A stretch of DNA of 64,000 bases from Shewanella sp. OPT22 (GTDB lineage Bacteria > Pseudomonadota > Gammaproteobacteria > Enterobacterales > Shewanellaceae): NCBI RefSeq assembly GCF_004168585.1, contig NZ_PGVH01000056.1, positions 562,576 through 626,575 of the forward strand. Direction: 5' to 3'. Below are positions 63,972 through 64,000 of this stretch, one piece after another. The notes under the pieces were generated by a model, which had not been told where the DNA came from, ran no database searches, and saw only the letters and a list, made by a program, of their open reading frames with translations. Made by a program: the position numbers and the translations under genes. Each line of letters starts with the position of its first letter. The stretch's first letter is position 1.

Positions 63972-64000
63972 AGCGGCTCCAAATCAAGGTGATGTATTGC

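Overview
The window reads as chromosomal DNA of a marine gammaproteobacterium of fairly low GC content, most likely in or near the Shewanellaceae (Shewanella/Parashewanella-like). The main clue is the single-chain carboxyltransferase/biotin carboxylase/biotinyl protein of about 1517 residues with a divergent LysR gene, an arrangement I know from Shewanella. The DUF1800/DUF1501 pair, the di-haem peroxidase and the Fiu/PiuC-type iron operon fit the same group. This placement is from memory and gene content only. I saw no rRNA, tRNA or CRISPR array.

Layout. 1-7 kb: the 3' end of an unknown gene, a DUF1838 exported protein, a DUF4870 membrane protein, the DUF1800/DUF1501 secreted pair and a large lipoprotein. 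7-12 kb: a CesT-type secretion chaperone directly followed by an 883-residue protein of unknown fold (candidate type III effector), a GNAT gene pair and a 312-residue coiled-coil orphan. 12-19.5 kb: small housekeeping genes, the fused acetyl-CoA carboxylase and its divergent LysR regulator. 19.5-22 kb: a repeat-rich island with four copies of a multi-hairpin repeat (one inverted) around an orphan gene. The hairpin loops carry ANGGA motifs, and one hairpin matches the CsrA/RsmA consensus exactly. 22-28.6 kb: an amidohydrolase lipoprotein, then a Fur-box-preceded iron operon (TonB receptor, PKHD hydroxylase, DUF3649, PepSY, DUF3325). 28.7-29.9 kb: a pyroglutamyl-peptidase-like exported protein without its catalytic Cys.

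29.8-48.8 kb: an SPI-2/Edwardsiella-type type III secretion locus. Leftward genes run ssaB-like, sctC, sctD, ssaE, sseA, sseB, then an AraC regulator, sctF, ssaH, sctI, sctJ, sctK, sctL, sctW, ssaM, sctV, sctN, sctO, sctP, sctQ. The export-gate genes sctR/S/T/U and the pore translocators (SseC/SseD type) are not in the window. An SsrA-like tripartite sensor kinase is divergent from ssaB, and an SsrB-like response regulator converges on the kinase. A near-identical 23-base sequence lies upstream of both secretion operons (ssaB and araC), which makes it a good candidate operator.

48.8-64 kb: a MaoC-like hotdog protein, a di-haem peroxidase/chemoreceptor pair, a quinone oxidoreductase, an acidic-tailed orphan, and a lactose/galactose cluster (propeller protein, exported beta-galactosidase, Na+/sugar symporter, galK, galM) with a 16-bp palindrome and a CRP-like site. 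The window ends in mgtE.
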